From Larix kaempferi (taxonomy: Eukaryota; Streptophyta; Pinopsida; Pinales; Pinaceae), in NCBI GenBank assembly GCA_027924585.1, contig BSBM01000809.1, positions 9,457,001-9,521,000 of the forward strand: a DNA stretch of 64,000 nucleotides, written 5' to 3'. Numbering within the stretch: position 1 is the first letter of the stretch; each line of letters opens with the position of its first letter. Shown in pieces: positions 54,698 through 64,000 of this stretch. The notes below the pieces were generated by a model that did not search any database, was not told where the DNA came from, and was given only the letters and a program-made list of their open reading frames with translations. Position numbers and translations under genes: made by a program.

Positions 54698-55862
54698 ATT
54701 TATAAATTGGTGTCTGTAAAAGTATAAACCAATAGTTTGGATGCGAAGAGCTCGGAAAAATAGGCGATTTAAAAAAAAAACCGACACTGAAAACTGGCTT
54801 CGGATGATGAAGTTATGCTTGAACAAATAAAATGCTGAAGATGTCCCCAATAGTGAGGTGGCACATAGAGAATGACTAGCTCAAAAAAAAGACCCCCCTC
54901 TTCCCAAGATGAACCTTTAAAAATCACTTTACAAGAAAGTTGCTTTAAGTGAATCAATTTTATAAGATAATTGATTTCACTTTTATAAAATAATTGATTT
55001 CACTTTTATAATGATGTTACTTTAAATAGTGCAACAATAAAAATGAACTTAAGTGACTCACTTTGTATTTGTATTTTTTATTATTTAAGTGAGATGCACT
55101 TTTACAATAAAGTAACTTGAAAATAGAAATTGCATGCACTTTGCCTTTTAAAAGTAACTTCCTAAGACTTGAACTCAAGACCTATTAAAGAATAAAACAA
55201 CTTTGAACCAAGTGAGCTAGATTAAAAGGTATGTAAAATATGGGAATGAGGAAGGGTTTTTTTTTAATTATATATATATTTTACTCTTCTTGCTAGGTTT
55301 CCGTGCTTGCCTTTTTTCCTGCAAATCACACCACAAAAAAAAAAAAAAAAATCACACTTGTGGGGTTAGATCTCTTTAGCTTTCCTGGAAATTCTACGTT
55401 TTCTCTCTGTTTCTGAGTTGCCGAGATCGCACAAGGTGCACGACAAAGAGCATACGCAGCCGAGAAAAACCCTTTTCCCTTCTGTTTCTGATTTGCCGAG
55501 ATCGCTCAAGGTGCACGACAAAGAGCATATGCAGACAGGGAAAGCAACAATATGAAACCAAAAAAATCTAATAGTAAAAAATGATAAAATATGAGTTTTT
55601 TTTCTTTTAAAACAGAAAATTAAAAAAATGCGTCACTGTAACATTATACCTTCAGATCTGATGAAATATGTGTTTCTAAAGCAACTGAGAACCGTTTTTG
55701 ATCAAATGAAAACTATTTCCCAATGGAAACAGTGCTCCAGACGCAATGGAACACCTCCCATAGCCCAGAAATGCACAAAAATACCAGAACCAGAAATCCT
55801 TTCAAGTTTCAGCAATAACAGTTCAAGATCTAGATCATAACTGGAAGCATCTCTTCATAAAA
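54698..55862 (-). other. Copia 5' leader
   Basis: About 1.17 kb between primer site and gag ATG, A/T-rich, with two imperfect copies of CTGTTTCTGA-TTGCCGAGATCGC-CAAGGTGCACGACAAAGAGCATA-GCAG (55406-55463 and 55481-55534). No coding frame. A duplicated block in an untranslated leader could be a structured or packaging element, but this is only a possibility. Confidence 0.5.
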
Positions 55863-55874
55863 GCTCTGATACCA
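55862..55874 (-). promoter_or_regulatory. Primer-binding site for initiator Met tRNA
   Basis: TGGTATCAGAGCT on the - strand directly follows the CGAACA end of the 5' LTR. It is the standard plant copia primer site complementary to the 3' end of initiator methionine tRNA. Confidence 0.92.
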
Positions 55875-56332
55875 TGTTCGGGCACAGAGGGTACTCCCAA
55901 AATACCAAACACCAAGATAAACCACTTCACACAAACAGATCACAGATCGATACACCGATGTTTTTACGTGGTTTAAACCCTCATAAGGGAAACACTCCAT
56001 GGCCCCAGCCAAATAGCTTCTACGGGACAATTTATTATGCAAAGAAAGAAAGTTACAAATGAGCTTCTCATAATCGATCAACTAAACAATGACCCTCCAT
56101 GCTATTTAAATAGATATCATGGACCAATCAAGTGTTAAGCCACAGATCAAGGTTAGGTATGATCTAAGAGAAGTTGAGCCGTTGGAGCACTCTATGTCGG
56201 GAACATATCGTGACCGTCGGATTAAGTATTTACAAATGCATACTAATGCATACTAAGGAAACCCACTTTCCCTAATGGATATATTACACAAGTTGATCTT
56301 AACTAACTCCTAAGTGTCTAAATATCCTAAAG
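55875..56332 (-). repeat. Copia 5' LTR (458 bp)
   Basis: It matches 48719-49176 at more than nine bases in ten by eye. A TATTTAAATAG promoter-like motif is at about 56103-56113 (TCTTTAAATAG in the other LTR). The expected terminal CA on the right is AG. Confidence 0.93.
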
Positions 56333-56489
56333 ACCCTTTGGGGAACCCTCCTAATTACTAGGTTTTGTCTTGGGATCCAACCTTGTGATTTGGCCCATAG
56401 TTAGTTGGAGTGCTTAATTTTTGTTCATCAACAACATAACTCTAGGAATGATTAAAAGGGGTCACTCTAGGTCAAACCTAGATTCCCCC

Positions 56490-56620
56490 TTCTTGATGAT
56501 GATGACGATGACTATGATGATGATGTTGAAGATGATGACCAAGATGATGATGATGAGGATGAGGATCATCATGAGGAAGTGGGTGATAACGATGATGATG
56601 ATGATGATGACGAGGAACCT
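56490..56620 (+). repeat. GAT-rich trinucleotide tract
   Basis: Mostly GAT, GAC and GAA triplets. In one frame this gives an Asp/Glu run of about 40 residues within a roughly 70-codon open stretch ending with TAA near 56685. Probably a microsatellite expansion rather than a gene. Confidence 0.6.
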
Positions 56621-58431
56621 AAGATATCCCTAGAAACACTAATCTCTAGGAATCCCTCATTGGATTCAACAACAAGCTTATGTTAATCAATGTCTCCCCA
56701 CTAGCATGATTATCTTTATTAGGGTTTAATAACCCTACCCATGTCACATCACACAAGTACACCACTAGAGAACTCAACTTATAGAATCCAAGTCTACATG
56801 TCCATCTTGGTATTTCAATCCTCAAACCCTAGGTCTTATACTCTAGCATTGAACCCTAATATGGATTTGGTTGGTGATAAGAATGAGATGCTTTATGTTG
56901 GGATTGAGTTATTTCAATATTTAGGCCTCTAACACCTCTGCAACTTCTTCCACTACCATGATCTCATATTTCAATGATGTCAATGGCTTGTGATTATATA
57001 AATATAAATATTTCTTTTTCTTGGAACATTGGGGTGCATGAAATAGCACATGGACATGTTAATATGAGATATCTCATGCAAACCCTAGCCATGTCACATC
57101 ACACAAGTACTCTAGCATCGCACAAGAGAAATCTCTACAAGAACATCCAACATGTCTATCTTTCCCTTATCTTCTCCACTGGTTATATCTTTGTGATCCA
57201 TAAAATCTAACTCCTAGGGTTTACTCATTAACCCTATAATATCCATGATAGATAAGAAGTCCTCGTCAATCAAGCTCATTAACCCTATGTCAATCAATCT
57301 CTCTCCACTAGCATGATTCTCTTTCTTAGGGTTTTCAAATAGTAGCCATGTCACATTACACAAGTACATGGAAAGACAATGCTATTGATAGCACCCAAAA
57401 TCATGTTAGGAATTAGCTCCACTCTGTATGTCTTCTATTAGGGAAATGACCTTAGTGTTAGAAGAAGATGCTCAACTTTTGACCTAATTTGTCACTTTCT
57501 CAAAATTACTTGGAATTTCCCTTTGTGAGGCCTTTTACTTGTGGCTCCTAATTATCTCACATACTCTTAGAACCTCAACCATGGGCACACAAAAAGTCTC
57601 AACTCTACTCTCCATCAATGGGTATCGCACACATCTAATGTAAATCAATCCTATGTCACAATCACTTTTGTGCTTTAGTGAATTTGCATCGAGCCTCACA
57701 AAAATATCCTAGTTCTTATATTAGATTTAGTTGCATTGAAAACTTATCATGCATAAACCAAATATGAAAACTCACTCTTACAACAATTATAGCAAGAGTA
57801 AAACAACCCTTAACTTATTCAATGATGATGTCAAATCACTCAATCAAATTATCTTTTACTTGTGATAAATTAAAAATACATATATAACTATAAATTACAA
57901 TTCAAGAACATGCATGAGAGCCTTATCACAAGGCTAGTATGATTCACTAGCTCTCCAAAACACTGGCTAGGGAAAATAGTGAAATCCCTAGCTAAACCAA
58001 GGAGATATAACATGCATGAATCACTAAAACAAGTCGTCCAATGCCTTACAACTGCTTGTCTTCTTCTTATTTAGAAAATGCACCTAGGATTTCATCACAA
58101 AACTCTAATCATAAACATCCAAAGGATGTAACCCTATAATCTCAGAAGGATCAAGCTCAAGCCAAGTTGTCCTCCCTAGACTTCATATATACTCATAGGG
58201 GTGTTTTCATGAACCATAGTTAATTCCTCCATGAAGCTAATTACAAATAAAAGAGCGTGATATTGATGGTATGAGAAGGAATAACTCCTTATTCTATATA
58301 TCATTGCAATTGGTGGTCTCCTCTAGTGTTGACATCCAAAATCATGTTAGGTGTTAGCTCCGATTTACATGCATTCTACTAGGGAAATGGCCTTAGTGTT
58401 AGAAAAAGATATTAGTACCCTTAGTGATCAC
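56621..58431. repeat. Degenerate dispersed repeats, no gene
   Basis: ATGTCACAT-ACACAAGTAC occurs at about 56739, 57093 and 57349, and TCTC-CCACTAGCATGATT-TCTTT--TAGGGTTT at 56693 and 57301. A block of about 75 bases (CCAAAATCATGTTAGG...TTAGCTCC...CTA-TAGGGAAATG-CCTTAGTGTTAGAA) occurs at 57395 and again at 58335, ending just before the satellite array. No ORF of note. Confidence 0.6.
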
Positions 58432-58469
58432 ATGTATTCACAAATGTGAAAGAGAGGTGATCCAATTTC

Positions 58470-60590
58470 TTTCAAGGGGGACCCCTAGCTCGTCTGAAGG
58501 CTCCCGGGCATGCATGGCCACCATGGACATGTCCACAATGGCCATACGCATGTGTGAGAGCCAACGAAACCCAAGTCCGCTCGCTGGTTTGGGTTCCGTG
58601 CCCCCAGAGCAATTCCTCAAAGTGTCCTCGAATGGCCTCAAGGTGCCGGACCAAGATGCCCACAAAACCCAAACCATGGCTCGGATCGTGAATTCGTCTA
58701 TTCCAGTGGAAACATGATGTTGGGTTTAATCTAGGGGACCCCCCACAGCATGCCACCAATGCCCAAAAATGATGCTATTGTGCCATCTCCAGAGCCAGGG
58801 TTTTTCTCAATGACGACCATGCCAATCTTGCTCAAGGGGGCCATTTCTCGTCCGAAGGCTCCCAGGCATGCATGGCCACCATGGAAATGTCCGCAATAGC
58901 CATACACACTTGTGCGAGCTAACGAAACACAAGTCTGCTCGCTGGTTTGGGTTCTGTGCCCCCAGAGCAATTGCTCAAAGTGTCCTCGAATGGTCCCAGG
59001 GTGCCGAACCAAGATGCCCGCAGCACCCAAACCGTGTCTCCGGTCATGAATTCGTCAATTTCGGTGGATCCGGGATGTTGGGTTTCAGCTAGGGTCCCCC
59101 TGGAAGCATGCTTCTAACCCCCGAAAACAGTGCCAATGTGCCATCTATGGAGCTATGGTTTTGCTTAGTGAAGACCATGCCAATCTTGCTCAACGGGGCC
59201 ATTTCTCGTCCGAAGGCTCCCAGGCATGCATGGCCACCATGGACACATTTGAAATGGCCATATGAACCTGTGGGAGCTGATGGAAGCCAATTCTGTTCGC
59301 CGGTTTGGGTTTCATGCCCCCGAAGAAATTCCTCAAAGTGTCCTCGAATGGCCCCAGGGTGCCGGACCAAGATTCTTGTAGCACCCAAACTGTGGCTACG
59401 GTCGCAAATCCATCGATTCCGGTGGATCCGGGGCATTGGGTTTCAACTTGGACCCCCTCCACAGCATGCTGCCAACCCTCGAAAATGGTGCCCATGTGCC
59501 ATCTCTGGAGCTAGGGTTTTGCTCAGTGAAGACTATGCCAATCTTGCTCAAGGGGGCCATTTCGCGTCCAAGGGCTCCTAGGCATGAGTGGCCACCATGG
59601 AAACATCCATAATGTCCTTATGCACCTGTGGGAGCTGATGAAACCCAATTCTGCTCACTGTTTTGGGTTCCGTGCCCCCGAAGCAAATCCTCAAAGTGTC
59701 CCCAAATGGCCCAAGGGTGACACAGCAAGATGCCTGCAACACCGAAACTGTGGCACCAGTTGCAAATTTGTCAATTCCGGTGGATACGGGACGTCTTTTT
59801 TCAGCTAGGGGACCCCCCACAACGTGCCTACAACCCCCGAAAATAGTTCCAATGTGCCATCTCTAGAGCTAGGGTTTTGCACAGTGAAGGCCATGCCAAT
59901 GTTGCTCAAGGCGACCATTTCTCATCTGAAGCCTCCCGGGTGTGTGTGGACACCGTGGACACGTCCGCAATGGCCATAAGCACCTGCAGTAGTTGACAGA
60001 ACCCAAGTCCGCTCGTTGGTTTGGGTTCCATGCCCTCAGAGCAATTCATCAATGTGTCCCCAAATGGCCCTAGGGTGTCGGACCAAGATGCCTGCAACAC
60101 CCAAATCGTGGCTCCGGTCATGAATCCGTCAATTTCGGTGGATCCAGGACGTTGGGTTTCAGCTAGGGGACCCCAACAACATGCCACCAACCACCAGAAA
60201 TGGTGCCAATGTGCCATCTCCAAAGCTATGGTTTTGCTTAGTTAAGGCCATGCCAATCTTGGTCAAGGGGGCCATTTCTCACCCGAAGGCTCCCGGGCGT
60301 GCGTGGCCACCATGGACACGTCTGCAATGGCCATACGCACCCGTGGGAGCTGATGGAACATAGTTGCACTCGCTGGTTTTGGTTCTGTGACCCCGTAACA
60401 AATCCTCGAAGTGTCCCCGAATGGCCCCAAGGTGCCGAACCAAGATGCCCGCAACACCCAAACCATGTCTCCGGTCATGAATCCGTCGATTCCATCGGAT
60501 ATTGGTCACTGGGTTTTAGCTAGGGGACCCCCACATCATGTCTCCAACCCTAGGAAAAATTGCCAGTGTGCCATCTACAGAGCTAGGTGT
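58470..60590. repeat. Satellite-like tandem array, six units of 358 bp
   Basis: The anchor CCATGG in GGCCACCATGGA lies at 58521, 58879, 59237, 59595, 59953 (CCGTGG) and 60310: spacings 358, 358, 358, 358, 357. Units share CTCAAGGGGGCCATTTC, GAAGGCTCCC-GGCATG, GTTTGGGTTC-GTGCCCCC, CCTCAAAGTGTCC and GGACCCCC-ACA-CATGC. GC content is clearly above the surroundings. Because 358 is not a multiple of three, the frames open within each unit do not continue, so coding is unlikely. The edges are approximate; sequence similarity starts near 58470 and fades at CTACAGAGCTAGGTGTTAGC near 60590. Confidence 0.93.
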
Positions 60591-61569
60591 TAGCACCAAT
60601 ATATTTTTTCTCTTTTACAGCATAAAGACTTGTACATGAAATATGGAAGGTTAGATAGCTACATGAGAAAAAAGATTGAAGTGATCTCCATCGGCAATGG
60701 CCAGGTGCTAAGGTAGGAGATAGAATGATCTAGAAGGAATCCAATGTAATAAAGGTCTAATGTCAAGGACTAAGTATTAATAGGGGAAAAGAATGACTTA
60801 AGATAAACGGAGAAATACCCTAAAACCTATAGTGCTTGGGAAAATTTATGAAAGATTAAATGGCACACAGATTGGCACCGTTGATCAAGGGAGGGAATAA
60901 GATCTACTATTTTAAAAGGACCATCGCATGGCCAAGCTGTGAGGAAGAAAGGAAATATGAGTATGCGATGGGCCGGAGCCCACCGGATAGGTGTCGGATT
61001 AGGAGCGCATTGAAAAGAGGAAAGAGCAGTGAACAATGCTCGGTTAGGTGCATGCAATGGTGGGGACATATGCAACATCTACAGTGGAGATGATCATTTT
61101 GAGATCCAAGGGTTTGGGTCTATTTACTGGAAAAAGAGCCTGAGTCTCCGACAGATCTACGGTTCGGGTGGATAGAAGAGCCAGATCAACGGCTGGTGGG
61201 GGCTAGAAATGCACAGAGTATAATAAGGGGGACCCCACTAGCAGACGAAGGACCTAAAAGCTAAGTCGAGTCTGGAGACTCACCATGGATATACATCTAA
61301 GAAGAAGCGGACGGTTGTTATACACCATCGCACCAAGAAGTAACACGAGAGATAGCAGCAGGCTAGATGCGATGGTCTCAGTCCCACCAGACAGGTGTAA
61401 GATCCACAGCTTTTCGCATAGAGAAAGGGTGATATAGGAGAAGCTTTTTGGATGCATGCGATGCTACCCTCTAGATGCATGCAAATGAGATTAACGGCCT
61501 AGATAAGGATTAGTGGTGAGTGATCCATATCGTGTCTAGGAAGCACGAGGGGGAAAATAGTTCGACTGG
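60591..61569. other. Unassigned interval
   Basis: Purine-rich sequence with a repeated phrase (GATGG-C--AG-CCCACC-GA-AGGTGT at about 60966 and 61372). No convincing ORF, RNA gene or element end. Confidence 0.3.
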
Positions 61570-62108
61570 ATGAGTCGGCTCTATTATGGCAGAAGCTTAA
61601 TAGATAGAATGAGCAAAAGCAAGATTATGCAATACAGATAACACAAATACACACAGACAATATGCAAGAACGTAAACTGTTCTAGATTGATCAAGATAAG
61701 ATCCAATAATATCCGATGTATGTTACAATAATTTACATGCTTATATAGAAATCTGAGATGCTTGGGTGCCTGCCCATTACGTTTAGTTACAAAGAAGAAG
61801 TTAGAGCGGTTCAATTGTTCAACCATTATAGTCGACTGGAAGACAGAAAGACAGTCTGTTGAGGTTCGACAGTCACTGGTCGCATGTCGATGTTGTATGC
61901 CGATGTCGCGAATTGTGAGGTCGCTGAACATGTCGAAGGTGCGAAACATGTCACAGTATGTTGAAGTCAAGACTTGTCGGAGTTGTGTCGAAATCGAGGA
62001 CCTATCGAAGTGCTGAAGTTGTCGAAGTCCTATTGCGTTGAAACTTGTTGAAGTTGTATCAACCACGAAGACTAGTCAAGAACGTGTCGAAGTTAGCATC
62101 CGACAACA
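61570..62108 (-). mobile_element. 3' LTR of a chromovirus-like element (left border approximate)
   Basis: The - strand start is placed at TGTTGTCGGATGC (62108). A - strand TATATAAG lies at about 61738-61745. Between 61850 and 62095 the + strand is dense in the word GTCGAAG and near relatives (TGTCGAAG, GTTGAAG), a degenerate short repeat in U3. The left end near 61570 is a guess, since no matching LTR is available. Confidence 0.5.
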
Positions 62109-64000
62109 AATGCCAACTGTGATGTGGATCAGACCTCCTTCCTTAAGAAACAATTCACCCCATTGTTTGCTTGTGAAGGTGAGGAAACTTCTCTATCACT
62201 TCAGTAGCAGAGTACCACTTTCCTTGAGATGGGATCTGGCTAGCTTTGGCAACCTGAAACAAGGGAATTGTGTTTGTCCTTGTAAGGCGCACCTGTCGTC
62301 CCACAATGGTGTCGCAAGGAATAGGCTCCTAAATATCTGTAGATGTTTGCGGGATCTGCTGTTGAGAAATCATTCTGTTCCAACAAGGGTGCATGGTATG
62401 GTCGAAGTAGATCCATATTAAAGACTGGATGCAGACCCAGGCAAGCAGGAATGTCGAGCTGGAAAGTGTTCTCGCCAATCTGTCGAAGAATACTGTATGG
62501 ACCATATCACAAAGGTTTTAACTTCTTGAAAGGACCTATGAAGTGCTCCTTCTTAATATGTAGCCAGACCTTATCCCCAATGCGAAATGTATGAGGAATG
62601 CGATGCTTGTCGTGTTGGGCCTTAACTTTTTCGTTTGCTCTATGCAACATATCTTGTGCTTGTCGCAAATCTATTCTCGGAATTTGACTGCTTTATCAAC
62701 TTCTCGTTGACTGCGATCTGTGTCAGAGTTTGGATGTGTTGAGGAGCTGATCAAGTCAATAGGTGTTGAGGGTTGAAATCCGTAACATACTTCAAAGGGA
62801 CCCTTGCCCGCAGAGCTGTGCTGAGCACAATTGTAGCTATGTGGATGTATGGAATACTATCATCCCATGTGCGTCGTTACTGGTGATTGTACATGCGAAG
62901 CAGTTGTACTACCAAGCGATTCACAACTTCTGTCTGTCCGTCGATATGAGGATGGAAAGATGTTGACAATGAGAGTCGTGTATCTAGCTATTGCTAGAGG
63001 GTCTTCCAAAAGATGCTAATGAATCTGGAATCTCGGTCGGAAATGATGGTTGTGGGTAAAACAAAATGTTTCCAAACATGTGTAAAGAAGAGCTGAGCAG
63101 TCTGTTGTGCTGTCATAGTCTTCTTACATGGTATGAGAATGGCCATCTTGGAAAATCGGTCGACTACCACTAATATCGCGTCATGTTGATGTTTGGTAGT
63201 AGGATAACCCGTCAAGTAGTCCATAGAAATAGATTACCATGGTCAACTAGGAACTAGCAGAGGTGTGTACAATCCCTGTCGTCGATTAGGTGGCTTAACA
63301 ATGGCACAAACCACACATGATCGAATGTACTTGTTGACGTTAGATTTAAGTGTAGGCTAGAAGAAATACTTCTTCAAAATATCAAGTGCCTCTGCGACTC
63401 TAAAGTGTCCTGCGGTCTTGCTCTAGTGCGCGTCCCATATGAGCTGCTATCATTGTTCACCGGCCGATACACAAAGTTGTCCAAGCTTGTATAGAAAGGT
63501 ATCTTTCAGGAAGTATTCGGAGTTTGAGGTCGATGACTTGTTAGTTTGTAACTATCGGTAGACTGCTGAGAAGTCATTGTCGTCCTCGTACAACTGTTTC
63601 CAAGTGGTCATGTCGTAACCCTGCATACTCATCACTGTCAAGAGGAGAGTAATCGGTGGTCGACTGAGGCAATCTGCAGTGGCATTAGCCTTTCCTTTTT
63701 GATACTTAATCACCAACTGAAATTGTTGTAGGTAATTAATTCACTTGATTTGTCGGTTTGTCTACAACTTTGATTGTGTCTGAGCGAATTGTAGAGGCTT
63801 GCGATCAGTAAGAATGACCATTTCCTTGCCAAGGATGTAATGCCTCCATTGCTTGAGAACTTGCACAATGGCATACAGTTCTTTTTCGTACGTTGAGTAT
63901 CTTCTAGCAATGTCATTAAGAGTATCGGAATGAAAAGCAACTGGGTGACCACACTGAGTGATTACTGCACCCAAGGCATAGTCCGATGCATCCGTCTCAA
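62109..64000 (-). pseudogene. Chromovirus-like RNase H, integrase and C-terminal part; runs off the right edge
   Basis: RNase H at the edge: GCGHPVAFHSDTLND-like start, YSTYEKELYAIVQVLKQWRHYILGKEMVILTDRKPLQF (63910-63790), KANATADCLSRPP. Integrase: CVVCAIVKPPNRRQGL (end of the zinc domain, about 63310), ISMDYLTGYP (first Asp), ILVVVDRFSKMA, IISDRDSRFISIFWKTL (second Asp), FHPHIDGQTEVVNRLV (Glu, about 62960-62920). The C-terminal part passes FPHL (about 62160), suggesting a decayed chromodomain. Many stops. RT, protease and gag would lie beyond 64000. Confidence 0.85.

Larger units (their letters stand above)
48719..56332 (-). mobile_element. Full-length Ty1/copia element, 7.6 kb, with a nested solo LTR
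   Basis: Two LTRs of 458 bp each in direct orientation, a primer site next to the right LTR, a polypurine tract next to the left LTR, and a single gag-pol reading direction between them. Without the 1356-bp insertion and one target duplicate the element is about 6.25 kb. The right LTR ends CTAAAG instead of CTAACA, and no target duplication is apparent (CTAGA on the left, ACCCT on the right). Confidence 0.93.

Noticed and set aside
48719-56332. Target duplication for the copia element
   Set aside because: Flanks CTAGA and ACCCT (or AGACC) do not match; the right LTR terminus is altered, so no duplication is claimed.
56421-56633. Met-rich 70-codon ORF
   Set aside because: Results from reading the GAT microsatellite in the ATG frame.
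58438-60523. Many 60-157 codon ORFs on both strands in the satellite
   Set aside because: The repeat period is 358 (not divisible by three), the ORFs occur on both strands in every unit, and none has a domain; GC-rich repeats give long frames by chance.
1-64000. tRNA, rRNA, riboswitch or bacterial operon signals
   Set aside because: None found; the only tRNA-like signals are retroelement primer sites (55862-55874 and near 42956-42973).

Overview
This window reads as nuclear DNA of a land plant with a large, repeat-rich genome. A conifer or other large-genome vascular plant fits, but the sequence does not decide the species. There are no bacterial operons, no rRNA or tRNA genes that I can see, and no host gene I can name. 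Almost everything recognisable is retrotransposon: Ty3/gypsy elements of at least three kinds, two Ty1/copia elements, one L1-type LINE, solo LTRs and tandem repeats. Nearly all reading frames carry stops, many of them TAG or TGA where families usually have Trp, Gln or Arg, as expected for methylated DNA decaying by C-to-T change.

Layout: 1-1160 broken charged coiled-coil frame. 1807-7711 is probably the 3' half of a Tat-like gypsy element on the + strand: RNase H fragment, a six-fold GCATCCAYGTGC array, an antisense ORF with a clean GT-AG intron, three sets of tandem repeats, a polypurine tract and a 3' LTR. About 8620-12602 is a decayed copia element whose 3' non-coding region carries an array of about 18 short hairpins with covarying arms, then an 85-99 bp repeat array, then an LTR containing four 44-bp repeats. 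12603-15581 is a gypsy fragment with its LTR, 15582-16370 a chromovirus-like RT fragment, 16828-21430 another decayed gypsy, and 21800-22165 an antisense integrase fragment.

About 23600-30018 is a LINE whose ORF1 stop and ORF2 start overlap as TAATG. Its RNase H is interrupted by a 704-bp solo LTR (28390-29093, target duplication GCGGG) of the same family as the LTR at 6990. 30978-44521 is a complete 13.5-kb gypsy element on the - strand, with LTRs of about 1.55 kb and a perfect CAACT target duplication. Its order is gag, five zinc knuckles, protease, a second gag-like region, RT, RNase H, integrase, then a separate 3-kb ORF region preceded by a TATA box. The element interrupts an older coding-like frame. 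45091-47633 is a truncated chromovirus. 48719-56332 is a full-length copia element on the - strand, with an initiator-Met tRNA primer site, broken by a 1356-bp solo LTR (49857-51212, target duplication ACGGG). 58470-60590 is a GC-rich tandem array of six 358-bp units. The right edge (about 61570-64000) is the 3' part of another chromovirus that runs out of the window.

The most interesting signals are the covarying hairpin array, the second gag-like domain between protease and RT shared by the gypsy copies here, the extra ORFs (one sense with its own TATA box, one antisense and spliced), and the TAATG junction of the LINE. All identifications come from reading motifs by eye; no database search was possible.
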